DNA from: Pseudonocardia autotrophica
GTDB lineage: Bacteria; Actinomycetota; Actinomycetes; Mycobacteriales; Pseudonocardiaceae
NCBI RefSeq assembly: GCF_000717175.1
Contig: NZ_JNYD01000005.1
Coordinates: forward strand, 124,001 to 188,000
Length of the DNA: 64,000 nucleotides
Direction of reading: 5' to 3'
A program made the translations under genes and the position numbers. Positions 54,520 through 63,684 of the stretch are shown here, piece after piece. Position 1 is the first letter of the stretch. Each line of letters begins with the position of its first letter. Under the pieces are notes generated by a model, which saw only the letters and a list, made by a program, of their open reading frames with translations, made no database searches and was not told the DNA's origin.

Positions 54520-55719
54520 TCAGACGGTGGCGGGGGCGGCCTCGCTCGCAGTCAGGTTCTTCCCGTTCTTCGGGTCGAACACCTGCAGCTTCGAGGTGTC
54601 CACCCACACGTCGACGGACTGGCCCTCGCTGGCCCCCGACGCGGCGGACAGGCGGGTGACCAGCTGGCCCGCGTCGCCGCCCGGGACGTCCGCGGTGCCG
54701 GCGTCGGCGGCCAGCTCGGCGAGCTCGTCGGAGGTCGCCTGCTCCTCGATCGTGAAGTAGGCGAACTTGTCCGAGCCCATCGACTCCAGCACGTCGACCT
54801 GGGCGGAGAACGTGGAGCCCTGGTGGCGGATGCCCTCCTCGATCAGGGCGGCGTCCTCGAAGTGCTCCGGCCGGATGCCGACGATCACGTCCCGCTCCGC
54901 GCCCGACGAGGACAGCGTCTGCCGCACCTGGTCGGACAGCGCGAGGTCGCCGAGGGCCGTGCGGAGCGAGTCGTTCTCCAGCCGCGCCGGCAGGAAGTTC
55001 ATGGCCGGCGAGCCGATGAAGCCGGCGACGAACAGGTTGGCCGGGTGGTCGTACAGGTGCTGCGGCGAGCCGATCTGCTGCACCACGCCGCTGCGCATGA
55101 CGACGATCCGGTCGCCGAGCGTCATAGCCTCGGTCTGGTCGTGCGTGACGTAGACCGTGGTCGTCTCCAGCCGCTGCTGCAGCTTGGAGACCATCGTCCG
55201 CATCTGGACGCGCAGCTTGGCGTCGAGGTTCGACAGCGGCTCGTCCATGAGGAAGGCCTTGGGGCTGCGGACGATCGCGCGGCCCATCGCGACGCGCTGG
55301 CGCTGGCCGCCGGACATGTTGGCGGGCTTGCGGTCCAGGTGTTGGGTGAGGTCGAGGATCTTCGCGGCGTCGGTGACCTTCCGGTCGATCTCCGCCTTGT
55401 CGACCTTGGCCAGCTTGAGCGGGAAGGCCATGTTCTCCCGCACCGTCATGTGCGGGTAGAGCGCGTAGGACTGGAACACCATCGCGATGTCGCGGTCCTT
55501 GGGGGCGCGCTCGTTCATGCGCTGACCGCCGATGCGCAGCTCGCCGTCCGAGATGTCCTCGAGCCCGGCGATCATGTTCAGCGTCGTGGACTTCCCGCAG
55601 CCGGAGGGGCCGACGAGGATGATGAACTCGCCGTCGGCGATCTCGATGTTGACGTCGTCGGCGCCGAGGGTGCCGTCGGGGTAACGCTTGTAGACGTGGT
55701 CCAGGACGATGTCGGCCAT
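54520..55719 (-). CDS. sugC: Trehalose-type ABC importer ATPase SugC
   Basis: A 399-residue CUT1-class ATPase (MsmK/UgpC type). Walker A GPSGCGKST (about 37-45), AMVFQSYALYPHMTV, signature MSGGQRQRVAMGRA, Walker B FLMDEPLSNLD, then a C-terminal OB/TOBE regulatory domain. The sequence follows recalled mycobacterial SugC closely (DIVLDHVYKRYPDG, FVAGFIGSPAMNF), and the operon order lpqY-sugA-sugB-sugC is the same. It energises uptake of trehalose or a related disaccharide. The start lies 4 bases after the sugB stop. Confidence 0.9.
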   Translation of the reverse strand: MADIVLDHVYKRYPDGTLGADDVNIEIADGEFIILVGPSGCGKSTTLNMIAGLEDISDGELRIGGQRMNERAPKDRDIAMVFQSYALYPHMTVRENMAFPLKLAKVDKAEIDRKVTDAAKILDLTQHLDRKPANMSGGQRQRVAMGRAIVRSPKAFLMDEPLSNLDAKLRVQMRTMVSKLQQRLETTTVYVTHDQTEAMTLGDRIVVMRSGVVQQIGSPQHLYDHPANLFVAGFIGSPAMNFLPARLENDSLRTALGDLALSDQVRQTLSSSGAERDVIVGIRPEHFEDAALIEEGIRHQGSTFSAQVDVLESMGSDKFAYFTIEEQATSDELAELAADAGTADVPGGDAGQLVTRLSAASGASEGQSVDVWVDTSKLQVFDPKNGKNLTASEAAPATV

Positions 55720-55723
55720 CGGG

Positions 55724-56614
55724 TTATCCCTTCACTGCGCCGGAGGTCAGCCCGGCGACGATCCGGCGCTGGAAGAACAGCACGAAGACGATGATCGGAA
55801 TGGTGAGCAGCACGGCCGCGGCCGCGATCGACCCGGTCGGCTCCGCGAACTGCGAGGCGCCGGTGAAGTTCGCGATCGCCACCGTCGCCGTCTGCGAGCG
55901 GCTGGTCGACGTCAGCGAGATCGCGAACAGGAAGTCGTTCCAGCAGAAGATGAACACGAGGATCGCCGTGGTGAACACGCCCGGCGCGGCCAGCGGGACG
56001 ATGACCGAGCGGAAGGCCTGCAGCGGCGTGGCGCCGTCCATCTTCGCCGCCTTCTCCAGCTCCCACGGGATCTCCCGGAAGAACGCGGACAGCGTGTAGA
56101 TCGCCAGCGGCAGCGCGAACGTGATGTACGGCAGGATCAGACCGAGCCAGGTGTCGAAGATGCCGATCCCGCGGAAGATGTCGAACAGCGGGCTGACCAG
56201 CGAGATCTGCGGGAACATCGCGATGAGCAGCGAGACGCCGACGAGGACCTTCTTGCCCGGGAAGTCCAGGCGGGCGATGGCGTAGGCCGCCATGGTCCCG
56301 ATCACGACCGCGAGCACCGTGGAGATCAGCGCGATGCCGATGGAGTTCCGCAGCGCCGCCGTGAACAGGCCGATCTGGAAGATCTGCGCGTAGTTGTCGA
56401 GCGTCCAGCTGCGCGGGAAGAAGTTCCCGTCCGTGATCGTGTCGGTGGTCTTGAAGCTCAGCGACAGGATCCACAGCACCGGCACCAGCGCGTAGAGCAG
56501 CACGACCAGGTCGGCGACCGCCCACCAGGTCTTCTTCTGCCCCTCGGACATGCCCGCGCCCTTGGACGAGCCCTTCGCCGGGGCGGCCGGCCGGGACTCC
56601 ACTGCGGTGGCCAT
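55724..56614 (-). CDS. sugB: Trehalose-type ABC importer permease SugB
   Basis: A 296-residue inner-membrane permease of the MalG class, with six helices and the ATPase-contact EAA loop in [20 protein letters not shown]. It shows [20 protein letters not shown] and [14 protein letters not shown]. The ATG at 56614 overlaps the sugA stop by one base. Its partner is SugA, and its ATPase is SugC. Confidence 0.91.
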   Translation of the reverse strand: MATAVESRPAAPAKGSSKGAGMSEGQKKTWWAVADLVVLLYALVPVLWILSLSFKTTDTITDGNFFPRSWTLDNYAQIFQIGLFTAALRNSIGIALISTVLAVVIGTMAAYAIARLDFPGKKVLVGVSLLIAMFPQISLVSPLFDIFRGIGIFDTWLGLILPYITFALPLAIYTLSAFFREIPWELEKAAKMDGATPLQAFRSVIVPLAAPGVFTTAILVFIFCWNDFLFAISLTSTSRSQTATVAIANFTGASQFAEPTGSIAAAAVLLTIPIIVFVLFFQRRIVAGLTSGAVKG

Positions 56615-57582
56615 CAGCGCTTCCCCTCGTCGGACCCGGGCGCCGCGGCCCCGAATATCTTGATGAACAGGAACGCGATCAGAGCGACGGCGATGAAGAT
56701 CAGCACGCTGATCGCCGAGCCGATGCCCAGGTTGAAGGCCTTGAACAGGTTGTCGTAGCCGAGCATCGACACCGAGCCGGTGCCGTTGGAGCCCTGCGTG
56801 AGGATGTAGATGTTGTCGAACACGCGGAAGGCGTCGAGCGTGCGGAACAGCAGCGCGACCAGGATGGCCGGCTTCATCATCGGCAGGATGATCCGGGTCA
56901 GCCGCTGCCACGGGCCGGCGCCGTCGACCTGGGCGGCCTTGAGCAGGTCGTCCGGCACGAGGGCGAGGCCGGCCATCAGCAGCAGCGCCATGAACGGCGT
57001 GGTCTTCCAGACCTCGGCCAGGATGATCAGCAGGATCGCCGACACCTGCCCGGTCAGCGGCGCGGCGCCCTCGGGCAGCATCGCCGCCAGGTAGCCCTTG
57101 TCCGGCGTCCAGGCGAACTGCCAGCTGAAGGCCGCGACGACCGTGACGATGCCGTACGGGATGAGCACGACGGTCCTGGTCAGGCCGCGCCCGACGATCG
57201 TGCGGTGCATGACCAGGGCCAGCGCCAGGCCGAGCACGAACTCGATCGCCACCGAGACGATCGTGATGATCATCGTGACCAGGAAGGCGCGCCACCAGTA
57301 CTCGGACGTCAGCACGGCGGCGTAGTTGGCGAACCCGGCGAACGCGCGGTCCGCCGGGAACCGCAGGTCGTAGCGCTGGAAGGACAGCCAGACCGCGTAG
57401 ACGATCGGGTACGCCGTGACCGCGACCATGATGATCGCGGCGGGGGCGCAGAGCAGGAGCCCGAGCCTGCGCTCCGCCTTCTTGCCCTCGGACAGCGCCG
57501 GCTTGCCCTTCCGGTGCGCCCCGCCCTGCTGCTCGGTCTGCTGTGTCGTCGAGGCCGCGAGGGCCCCGCTGTCGATGCTCAC
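56614..57582 (-). CDS. sugA: Trehalose-type ABC importer permease SugA
   Basis: A 322-residue MalF-class permease. It begins with a Gln/Lys-rich cytoplasmic tail, then [20 protein letters not shown] as the first helix; the EAA loop is [20 protein letters not shown]. The start is GTG at 57582, overlapping the lpqY stop (GTGA). Confidence 0.91.
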   Translation of the reverse strand: MSIDSGALAASTTQQTEQQGGAHRKGKPALSEGKKAERRLGLLLCAPAAIIMVAVTAYPIVYAVWLSFQRYDLRFPADRAFAGFANYAAVLTSEYWWRAFLVTMIITIVSVAIEFVLGLALALVMHRTIVGRGLTRTVVLIPYGIVTVVAAFSWQFAWTPDKGYLAAMLPEGAAPLTGQVSAILLIILAEVWKTTPFMALLLMAGLALVPDDLLKAAQVDGAGPWQRLTRIILPMMKPAILVALLFRTLDAFRVFDNIYILTQGSNGTGSVSMLGYDNLFKAFNLGIGSAISVLIFIAVALIAFLFIKIFGAAAPGSDEGKR

Positions 57583-58973
57583 GGGACCAGCCCTTCGGAG
57601 TTCTGCGCGCGGACGATCTGGTCGGCGAGCTCGGCCGGGACCGCGGCGGGGTCGATCTCCGCGGGCGGGTTGAGCAGGTCCGAGATCACGATCGAGATGC
57701 TCTGGTAGGCCGGGGTCTTGGGCCGCACGCTCGCGTTGTCCAGCGACTCCTTGATCGCCTGCCAGGCCGGGTACTCCTGCTGGAAGGACGGGTCCGAGTA
57801 CAGCGCCTCGAGCGTCGGCGGGACACCGCCGTCGACGGCGTTGCGCAGCTGGTTCTCCCGGTTGCGCAGGCACTGCACGGCCTCGAACGCCAGGTCCTTG
57901 TGCAGCGACGTGCTGCTCACGCCGAGGTTCAGGCCGCCGATGGTGACCTTCGCCGGCTCGCCCGGGTTCACCGACGGGTACGGCGCCCACGCGAACTCGT
58001 CGACGACCTGGCGCCCGGTGTCCGTGGCGGCGGGCTTGCCCTGCTCGTCGATGAAGGTGCCACCGCCGCCACCGTCCGGCGGCGGGGTGTTGATGGAGGC
58101 GTAGACGAACGGGTAGTTGATCTGGAACGCGGCGGTGCCGGCCTCCATCGCGAGCCGGCCGTCGTTCTCCTTGGCGACCGACAACGACGGGTCCGACGCC
58201 GGCGACGACGCCACCCGCTTCATGATCGTCGCGGCCTCCTCGGCGTCTCCCGACCCGGGCTGCTCGGCGATGAGGACCTTGCCGTTCTCGTCGACGATCT
58301 GGCTGCCGGCGCTGTTGACCAGCGTGTTGAACCAGACCGTGAGGCCCTCGTACTGGGCGCCCTGGACCTCGATGTAGGAGGGGAGACCCTTCTGGTGCAA
58401 CGCCTCGGACATCTGGATCATCTCGTCCCACGTCGTCGGCGGCGTGGGGGCGAGGTCCTTGCGGTACCAGAGGATCTGGGTGTTGGTGTTGAGCGGGGCC
58501 GCCCACAGGTCACCCTGGTAGGTGCCGGTCTCGAGCGGACCGGCGAGGGTGCCCTGCTCGACCTGGCTCCGGACGGCCGGCGGGAACTTCTCCAGCCAGC
58601 CGGCCTTGGCGAACTCGGCGGTCCAGGTGACGTCGATGCCGACGATGTCGACGGCGGTGTCGCCCGCGACGAGCCGCCGGGCCAGCTGGAGCCGCTGGTC
58701 GTCCGCGCCCTTGGGGAGGGTCTGCTGGGCGATCGTGTACCGGCCGTTCGCGGCCGTGGTGCAGTCCTTGGCGGCCTCGGCGTACTGCGTCGCGCCGTCC
58801 GCCGGGGTGTAGAAGTTCAGCGTCGGCGGCCCGGCCGCCTCGGCCCCGCAGCCGGCCAGGACCGCCGCGGCGAGCACCACGCCGCCCGCGGCCGCCCAGC
58901 GGCCTCGCCCGCGACGCCGTCTGCGACGCCGCACCTCGGCTCCCCCGGCCCGCGTGCCCGGCGGCTGCCCCAT
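57579..58973 (-). CDS. lpqY: Trehalose-type substrate-binding lipoprotein LpqY
   Basis: A 464-residue extracellular sugar-binding lipoprotein. Very basic n-region (a run of Arg), hydrophobic core and lipobox VLAGC (Cys42). The mature part shows the class-I binding protein pattern: [36 protein letters not shown] and [10 protein letters not shown] chose ATG at 58973, which has GGGAGG five bases upstream, over the upstream readings. By order and similarity it is the receptor of an LpqY-SugABC importer, which in mycobacteria recycles trehalose released from the envelope; substrate here is inferred. Confidence 0.87.
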   Translation of the reverse strand: MGQPPGTRAGGAEVRRRRRRRGRGRWAAAGGVVLAAAVLAGCGAEAAGPPTLNFYTPADGATQYAEAAKDCTTAANGRYTIAQQTLPKGADDQRLQLARRLVAGDTAVDIVGIDVTWTAEFAKAGWLEKFPPAVRSQVEQGTLAGPLETGTYQGDLWAAPLNTNTQILWYRKDLAPTPPTTWDEMIQMSEALHQKGLPSYIEVQGAQYEGLTVWFNTLVNSAGSQIVDENGKVLIAEQPGSGDAEEAATIMKRVASSPASDPSLSVAKENDGRLAMEAGTAAFQINYPFVYASINTPPPDGGGGGTFIDEQGKPAATDTGRQVVDEFAWAPYPSVNPGEPAKVTIGGLNLGVSSTSLHKDLAFEAVQCLRNRENQLRNAVDGGVPPTLEALYSDPSFQQEYPAWQAIKESLDNASVRPKTPAYQSISIVISDLLNPPAEIDPAAVPAELADQIVRAQNSEGLVP

Positions 58974-59039
58974 TCCGGCCTCCCGTTCCGGCGACGCGGG
59001 CGGCCGGTACGGGAGCAGCGGCGCGGCATCGCACAGTCG

Positions 59040-59055
59040 TGTGACCCCGATCACG
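59040..59055 (-). promoter_or_regulatory. CRP-like site upstream of lpqY
   Basis: TGTGA-CCCCGA-TCACG matches the CRP consensus TGTGA-N6-TCACA at nine of ten arm positions. It lies 67 bases upstream of the lpqY start in the 206-base gap before the operon, a position suited to cAMP-dependent control of sugar uptake. Confidence 0.6.
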
Positions 59056-59179
59056 AGCGGCGATCGGTACGGGAAACCTATGTCGGCTCCGGGCACCCCG
59101 CAATCCGAGATCGCGGCAGTGACCAAGCCGAGACCTGATCAGACCGAAATGGACACCAACGGACGAGTCCGGCTTGCGT

Positions 59180-59701
59180 TCAGGCGCCCGCGGCGGTACC
59201 CATCGCCAGCTTCGCCAGCAGCTCGCGGGCCTTCTCCGCGTTGCGCGGCTGGCACAGCACGTCGTACCGGCCGGCGACCATCTGGCTGGCCGAGGTGAAG
59301 TCCCGGCGGCCGCGGGTGCCCCAGTACTGGGCCGCCGCGAAGGCCAGGCCGAACACGATGCCGCCGAGCAGCGCGACCACGATCCGGACGACGCCGCCGC
59401 CCCCGGTGCTGAACAGGCTGAGCAGCAGGCCCACGAACAGACCGAACCAGGCACCGGAGGCCGCCCCCGAGAGGAGCACGCGGCCCCAGGTCAGCCGCCC
59501 GACGATCCGCTCGACGAGCATCAGGTCGACGCCGACGATCGTGACGTCCCGCACGGGGAAGTCGCTGTCGGCGAGATGGTCGACCGCCCGCTGCGCCTCC
59601 TCGTAGGTGGCGTACGAGCCGACCGGCCAGCCGGTGGGCGGGGTGGGCAGATTGGGCAGGCCCGGCGCGGGCTGTCCGCTTCCGCCGAACGGGGTGGTCA
59701 C
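59180..59701 (-). CDS. General-stress (YflT-like) membrane protein, Rv1234-like
   Basis: A 173-residue protein with an N-terminal heat/stress-inducible domain (VGSYATYEEAQRAVDHLADS, VTIVGVDLMLVERIVGRLTW), then two membrane helices (ASGAWFGLFVGLLLSLFS and VVALLGGIVFGLAFAAAQYW) and a tail YDVLCQPRNAEKARELLAKL. It resembles Rv1234, which I recall just upstream of lpqY in M. tuberculosis. The GTG start is at 59701. The function is unknown. Confidence 0.85.
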   Translation of the reverse strand: MTTPFGGSGQPAPGLPNLPTPPTGWPVGSYATYEEAQRAVDHLADSDFPVRDVTIVGVDLMLVERIVGRLTWGRVLLSGAASGAWFGLFVGLLLSLFSTGGGGVVRIVVALLGGIVFGLAFAAAQYWGTRGRRDFTSASQMVAGRYDVLCQPRNAEKARELLAKLAMGTAAGA

Positions 59702-59897
59702 GGGCTCTCTCCTCGGTACGGCCGACTGGACACCTCGGACATCTCGGTGCCCATGATGTCAACGACCGGGACCGCGCCGAAGTGCCCTCCGCGCTGGTCA
59801 CGATAGAGGCACGCCGCCGGGACCGCTGCCGGCGCACCCGCTCCCGGACGTCGGCCCACCGCCACTCGGTCGGTCCTGTGCGTACGGCGGTCGGCCG

Positions 59898-60011
59898 ATG
59901 GTTCCCCCCGGCCGACTGCTGGTGCTGCTGGTGCTGGCCGGACTCGTGGTGGGCGGAAGGGCGCGGACGGGTGCGCCGCTTCGGCGCCGGGGACGAGTGA
60001 CCGCCTCGTGA
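59898..60011 (+). CDS. Possible 37-residue membrane peptide
   Basis: ATG at 59898 opens MVPPGRLLVLLVLAGLVVGG, followed by an Arg-rich end and a TGA that overlaps the palindrome at 60008. It looks like a single hydrophobic helix with a basic tail. No ribosome site or family supports it, and GC-rich sequence often yields such ORFs by chance. Confidence 0.2.
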   Translation: MVPPGRLLVLLVLAGLVVGGRARTGAPLRRRGRVTAS

Positions 60012-60047
60012 GTGGCAATAGTCGCTATAGCGACTATTGCCACTCAC
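60008..60047. terminator. Perfect 40-bp palindrome (GTGAGTGGCAA family)
   Basis: The two 20-base halves, GTGAGTGGCAATAGTCGCTA and its exact reverse complement, abut with no spacer, five bases past the acyl-CoA dehydrogenase stop. It is probably the terminator of that operon. It shares the outer arm GTGAGTGGCAA with 47128-47169. Confidence 0.85.
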
Positions 60048-60052
60048 AGGGG

Positions 60053-61246
60053 TCAGCGGCTCTTGTACTCCTTGAGCAGCCCGCGGGAGATGATCGTCTT
60101 CTGGATCTCGCTGGTGCCCTCGCCGATCAGCAGGAAGGGCGCCTCGCGCATCAGGCGCTCGATCTCGTACTCCTTCGAGTACCCGTAGCCGCCGTGGATG
60201 CGGAAGGCCTCCTGGGTCACCTCGGCGCAGTACTCGCTCGCGAGCAGCTTCGCCATGCCGGCCTCGACGTCGTTGCGCTCGCCTCGGTCCTTGAGCCGGG
60301 CCGCGTTGACCATCATCAGGTGGGCGGCCTCGACCTTGGTGCCCATCTCGGCCAGCTTGAACGCGATGGCCTGGTGCTCGGCGATCGGCTTGCCGAAGGT
60401 GGCGCGCTGCTGCGCGTACTCCACGGCCAGCTCGAAGGCGCGGATCGAGATGCCGCAGGCGCGCGCCGCGACGTTGACCCGGCCGACCTCGACGCCGTCC
60501 ATCATGTGCGAGAAGCCCTTGCCGGCCTCCCCGCCCAGGATCTGCGCGGCCGGGATGCGGAAGCCGTCGAACACCGCCTCGGTGGTGTCGACGCCCTTGT
60601 ACCCCATCTTGTCGATCTTGCCGGGGATGGTGAGGCCGGGGACGACCTCGCCGAAGCCCGACGGCTTCTCCACCAGGAACGTGGTGAGGTTCTGGTACGG
60701 CTTCGGGTTGCCGAGGTCCGTCTTCACCAGCAGCGCGATCAGGTTCGACGAGCCGCCGTTGGTCAGCCACATCTTGGCGCCGTCGATGACGTAGTCGTCG
60801 CCGTCCTGCTTGGCGCGGGTCTTGATCGCCGCGACGTCCGAGCCGAGGTCCGGCTCCGACATCGAGAAGGCGCCCCGGGTCTCCCCCAGCGCCATCTGCG
60901 GCAGGTACTTCTGCTTCTGCTCCTCGGTGCCGTGGTGCATCAGCATGTACGCCACGATGAAGTGGGTGTTGATCACGCCGGAGACGCTCATCCAGCCGCG
61001 CGCGATCTGCTCGACGACCAGGGCGTAGGTCAGCAGGGACTCGCCCAGGCCGCCGTACTCCTCGGGGATGGTGAGGCCGAAGAGCCCCATCTCCTTCATC
61101 CCGTCGACGATGTCCTGCGGGTAGGCGTCCTCGTGCTCGAGGGCGGTGGCGTGCGGGATGATCTCCTTGTCCACGAACGTGCGGACGGTGGAGATGATCT
61201 CCTCCTGCACGTCGGTGAGACCGGCGGTCTGGGCCAGGCGGGCCAT
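60053..61246 (-). CDS. Acyl-CoA dehydrogenase, probable methylsuccinyl-CoA dehydrogenase
   Basis: A 397-residue FAD acyl-CoA dehydrogenase. FAD/substrate motifs GAFSMSEPDLGSDVAAIKT and KMWLTNGGSSNL; the C-terminal catalytic Glu lies in LIGEGTSEIQK, and GGYGYSKEYEIER is conserved. The start, MARLAQTAGLTDVQEEI, closely matches my recollection of the Streptomyces protein encoded with mcl, ccr and the short MaoC hydratase, which oxidises (2S)-methylsuccinyl-CoA to mesaconyl-CoA in the ethylmalonyl-CoA pathway. It lies 35 bases downstream of the citE-like gene. Confidence 0.83.
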   Translation of the reverse strand: MARLAQTAGLTDVQEEIISTVRTFVDKEIIPHATALEHEDAYPQDIVDGMKEMGLFGLTIPEEYGGLGESLLTYALVVEQIARGWMSVSGVINTHFIVAYMLMHHGTEEQKQKYLPQMALGETRGAFSMSEPDLGSDVAAIKTRAKQDGDDYVIDGAKMWLTNGGSSNLIALLVKTDLGNPKPYQNLTTFLVEKPSGFGEVVPGLTIPGKIDKMGYKGVDTTEAVFDGFRIPAAQILGGEAGKGFSHMMDGVEVGRVNVAARACGISIRAFELAVEYAQQRATFGKPIAEHQAIAFKLAEMGTKVEAAHLMMVNAARLKDRGERNDVEAGMAKLLASEYCAEVTQEAFRIHGGYGYSKEYEIERLMREAPFLLIGEGTSEIQKTIISRGLLKEYKSR

Positions 61247-61281
61247 GGTGCCTCTCCTCGTCGAGTCGGGTCAGGGGCCGC

Positions 61282-62253
61282 TCAGGCCTCCGGCGGGGTC
61301 CACTTGTCCGTGCGCTGCATACCCGCGGCGCGGCCCTTGCCCGAGATCACCAGGGCCATCTTGCGGGAGGCCTCGTCGATCATCTCGTCGCCGAGCATCG
61401 CGGCACCGCGCTTGCCGCCGGCCTCGGAGGTGAACCACTCGTACGCGTCGAGGATGTTCTCGGCGTGGTCGTAGTCCTCCTGCGACGGGCTGAAGACCTC
61501 GTTGGCCGCGTCGATCTGGCCGGGGTGCAGCACCCACTTGCCGTCGAAGCCCAGGGCGGCGGAGCGGCCGGCGACGCGCTTGAAGCCGTCGACGTCCTTG
61601 ATCTGCAGGTACGGCCCGTCGATGGCCTGCTTGTCGTGCGCGCGGGCGGCCATGAGGATCGACATGAGGATGTGGTGGTAGGCGTCGCCGACGTCGTAGC
61701 CCGGCGGCTGCTCGCCCACGACCAGGGACTTCATGTTGATCGACGCCATGAAGTCGGCCGGGCCGAAGATGATCGTCTCGACGCGCCGGCTCGCGGTGGC
61801 GATCTCGTTGACGTTGGTCAGGCCCAGCGCGTTCTCGATCTGCGCCTCGATGCCGATCTTGCCGACCTCGTAGCCCATGGTCTTCTCGATCTGCGTGAGC
61901 AGCAGGTCGAGCGCGACGACCTGCTGCGGCGTCTGCACCTTCGGAAGCATGATCGCGTCGAGGTTCGCGCCGGCGCCCTCGACGACCTCCGTGACGTCCC
62001 GGTAGGTCCACTCGGTGGTCCAGTCGTTGACGCGGACCACGCGGGCCTTCTCGCCCCAGCCGCCCTCGTTCAGCGCGGCGACGATCGTCTTGCGGGCGCC
62101 CGGCTTGGCCAGCGGCGCGCACGCGTCCTCGAGGTCGAGGAAGACCTGGTCCGAGTCCAGCGTCCGGGCCTTGTCGATGAACTTCTGGCTCGAACCGGGA
62201 ACCGCCAGGCAGGACCGGCGGGGGCGGAGCGGGCGGGTGCTCTCGGACGTCAC
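61282..62253 (-). CDS. HpcH/HpaI (CitE-like) CoA lyase, probable malyl/beta-methylmalyl-CoA lyase
   Basis: A 323-residue TIM-barrel lyase. RRSCLAVPGSSQKFIDKA (CoA-binding Arg region), VFLDLEDACAPLAKP (metal-binding Glu/Asp), RVNDWTTEWTYRDV, IMLPKVQTPQQV, IEAQIENALGL and IIFGPADFMASINM. The length and the WTYRDV...LDAIMLPKV pattern fit malyl-CoA/beta-methylmalyl-CoA lyase better than short CitE proteins. The start is GTG at 62253, with GAGGAG seven bases upstream. It is operonic with the acyl-CoA dehydrogenase. It would release glyoxylate and propionyl-CoA in the ethylmalonyl-CoA pathway. Confidence 0.82.
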   Translation of the reverse strand: MTSESTRPLRPRRSCLAVPGSSQKFIDKARTLDSDQVFLDLEDACAPLAKPGARKTIVAALNEGGWGEKARVVRVNDWTTEWTYRDVTEVVEGAGANLDAIMLPKVQTPQQVVALDLLLTQIEKTMGYEVGKIGIEAQIENALGLTNVNEIATASRRVETIIFGPADFMASINMKSLVVGEQPPGYDVGDAYHHILMSILMAARAHDKQAIDGPYLQIKDVDGFKRVAGRSAALGFDGKWVLHPGQIDAANEVFSPSQEDYDHAENILDAYEWFTSEAGGKRGAAMLGDEMIDEASRKMALVISGKGRAAGMQRTDKWTPPEA

Positions 62254-62676
62254 TGTCGTACTCCTCGTCGCTGATCGGGGCCGCTACGGATGCTGGCACG
62301 TCCCGGCGCCCAGCGCGCCGTCAGGTGATTGGTTTCTCACCCATGCAAGGTGGACGGGGGTTACCGGCCGGTACCGCCCCCTCCGACCGGACGGTCCGGG
62401 CGGGTGGTTTGCGCTGCTGGTGCGGTCCCCCGGCCCGCACACCCAGGATGGCGCGGCAGACTGGGCGAGCCGACCGCGACCCAGGTGGGGGCCCAGGTTG
62501 GTCCGGCGAACCCTCCGGGCCCGCTTCGGCACCCGGAACGGCGCACTCATCCGCGGACTCGCACGCCCGAAGCGCATGGCACCTGCAGGAGCTGTCTCCA
62601 CACCCGGGACGGCGCGGCACACCCGCCGGGGCTGCTCCCGCCGGGTCTGCGAGCTCGACGGACTTTCCGAGGCGAG
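62254..62676. other. 423-bp gap with three imperfect repeats, no convincing gene
   Basis: This gap lies between phzF (ending) and the citE-like gene (starting), both on the minus strand, so it holds the promoter of the latter. Imperfect copies of CACACCCRGGAYGGCGCGGCA occur at 62438-62458 and 62599-62619, with a weaker one near 62528-62547. No reading frame has start signals or recognisable sequence. Confidence 0.5.
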
Positions 62677-63549
62677 TCAGGGGAGGGCGGTGAGTTCGCC
62701 CCGGGAGACCGGGACCACCCCACCCCGGACCGTGGTGGCGACCGCCCGCCCGTCCTCGGCGCGGACCTCGACGTCGAGGCGGGAGGGGCGGCCGATCTCG
62801 GCGCCCTGCGCGATGGTGAAGCGCGACGCGCCGTCCGGGTCGAGCAGGCCGCGGTCGGCGAGGAACACCCCGAGCGCGACGGCGGCGGAGCCGGTCGCGG
62901 GGTCCTCGTCCACCCCGACCCCGGCGCCGAACATCCGCAGGTGCACCTGCCCGCCGTCGCCGGACACGCTCGCCACCACCAGCCCGGTCAGACCGGCGGT
63001 CTGCGCTCGCACCCCCTCCGCGTCGGGCACGGCGCGGGCCACGGCGTCGGGCCGCACCAGCAGGAACGCGAACGGCACACCCGCCGCGGCGACGCCCGGG
63101 GCGGCGGCGCCGTCGACGTCGTCGGGGGTCAGCCCGGCCGCGGCGGCGAGCAGGGCGGCGTCGAGGTCCTCCCCCACCTCGGGCCGCCCGCCCGCGACGC
63201 GCGCGCCGTCGGCGTCGACCGCGACGGGCAGCAGCCCGGCTCCGCACTCCTGGACGACGTCGCCGTGCCGGATCGCGCCGTCCCGCGCGAGCGTCCACGC
63301 CGCGCCGACGCTCGGGTGCCCGGCGAACGGCAGCTCGACGGCCGGGGTGAAGATCCGCACCCGGTAGTCCGCGTCGGGCGTGCTCGGCGGCAGGGTGAAC
63401 ACCGTCTCGGAGAGGTGGAACTCGGAGGCGATCGCCTGCATCGCCTCGCCCGAGGGTTCGTGCTGCTCGCAGCGGACCACGGCGAGCGGGTTGCCCGCGT
63501 ACGGGCGGTCGGTGAACACGTCCACGACGTCGAAGCGGAGGCTCGGCAC
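62677..63549 (-). CDS. PhzF-family isomerase/epimerase
   Basis: A 290-residue member of the phenazine-biosynthesis PhzF/diaminopimelate-epimerase-like fold. It shows the N-terminal VVDVFTDRPYAGNPLAVV, the catalytic Glu48 in FHLSETVFT, VELPFAGHPSVGAA and DEDPATGSAAVALG. No phenazine genes are adjacent, and most relatives have unknown substrates. The GTG start is at 63549. Confidence 0.9.
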   Translation of the reverse strand: MPSLRFDVVDVFTDRPYAGNPLAVVRCEQHEPSGEAMQAIASEFHLSETVFTLPPSTPDADYRVRIFTPAVELPFAGHPSVGAAWTLARDGAIRHGDVVQECGAGLLPVAVDADGARVAGGRPEVGEDLDAALLAAAAGLTPDDVDGAAAPGVAAAGVPFAFLLVRPDAVARAVPDAEGVRAQTAGLTGLVVASVSGDGGQVHLRMFGAGVGVDEDPATGSAAVALGVFLADRGLLDPDGASRFTIAQGAEIGRPSRLDVEVRAEDGRAVATTVRGGVVPVSRGELTALP

Positions 63550-63684
63550 GGGACGGAGACTAGGGCCGACCGCCGGAACCGGGCGGGCGCGCCGCTGCGC
63601 CGTCCGGCGTCCGTCGCCGAACGGCGGCCGTCCGGTCCGTCACGGCTCCTACGCTGTGCGCCGGACCACACGAGGACGGACCCC

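Larger units (their letters stand above)
59702..60052. other. 351-bp intergenic region with short ORF and perfect palindrome
   Basis: This gap lies upstream of the minus-strand stress-protein gene and downstream of the acyl-CoA dehydrogenase gene. It holds the stress gene's promoter, a possible 37-codon plus-strand ORF (59898-60011) and the 40-bp palindrome at 60008-60047. Nothing else is recognisable. Confidence 0.5.
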
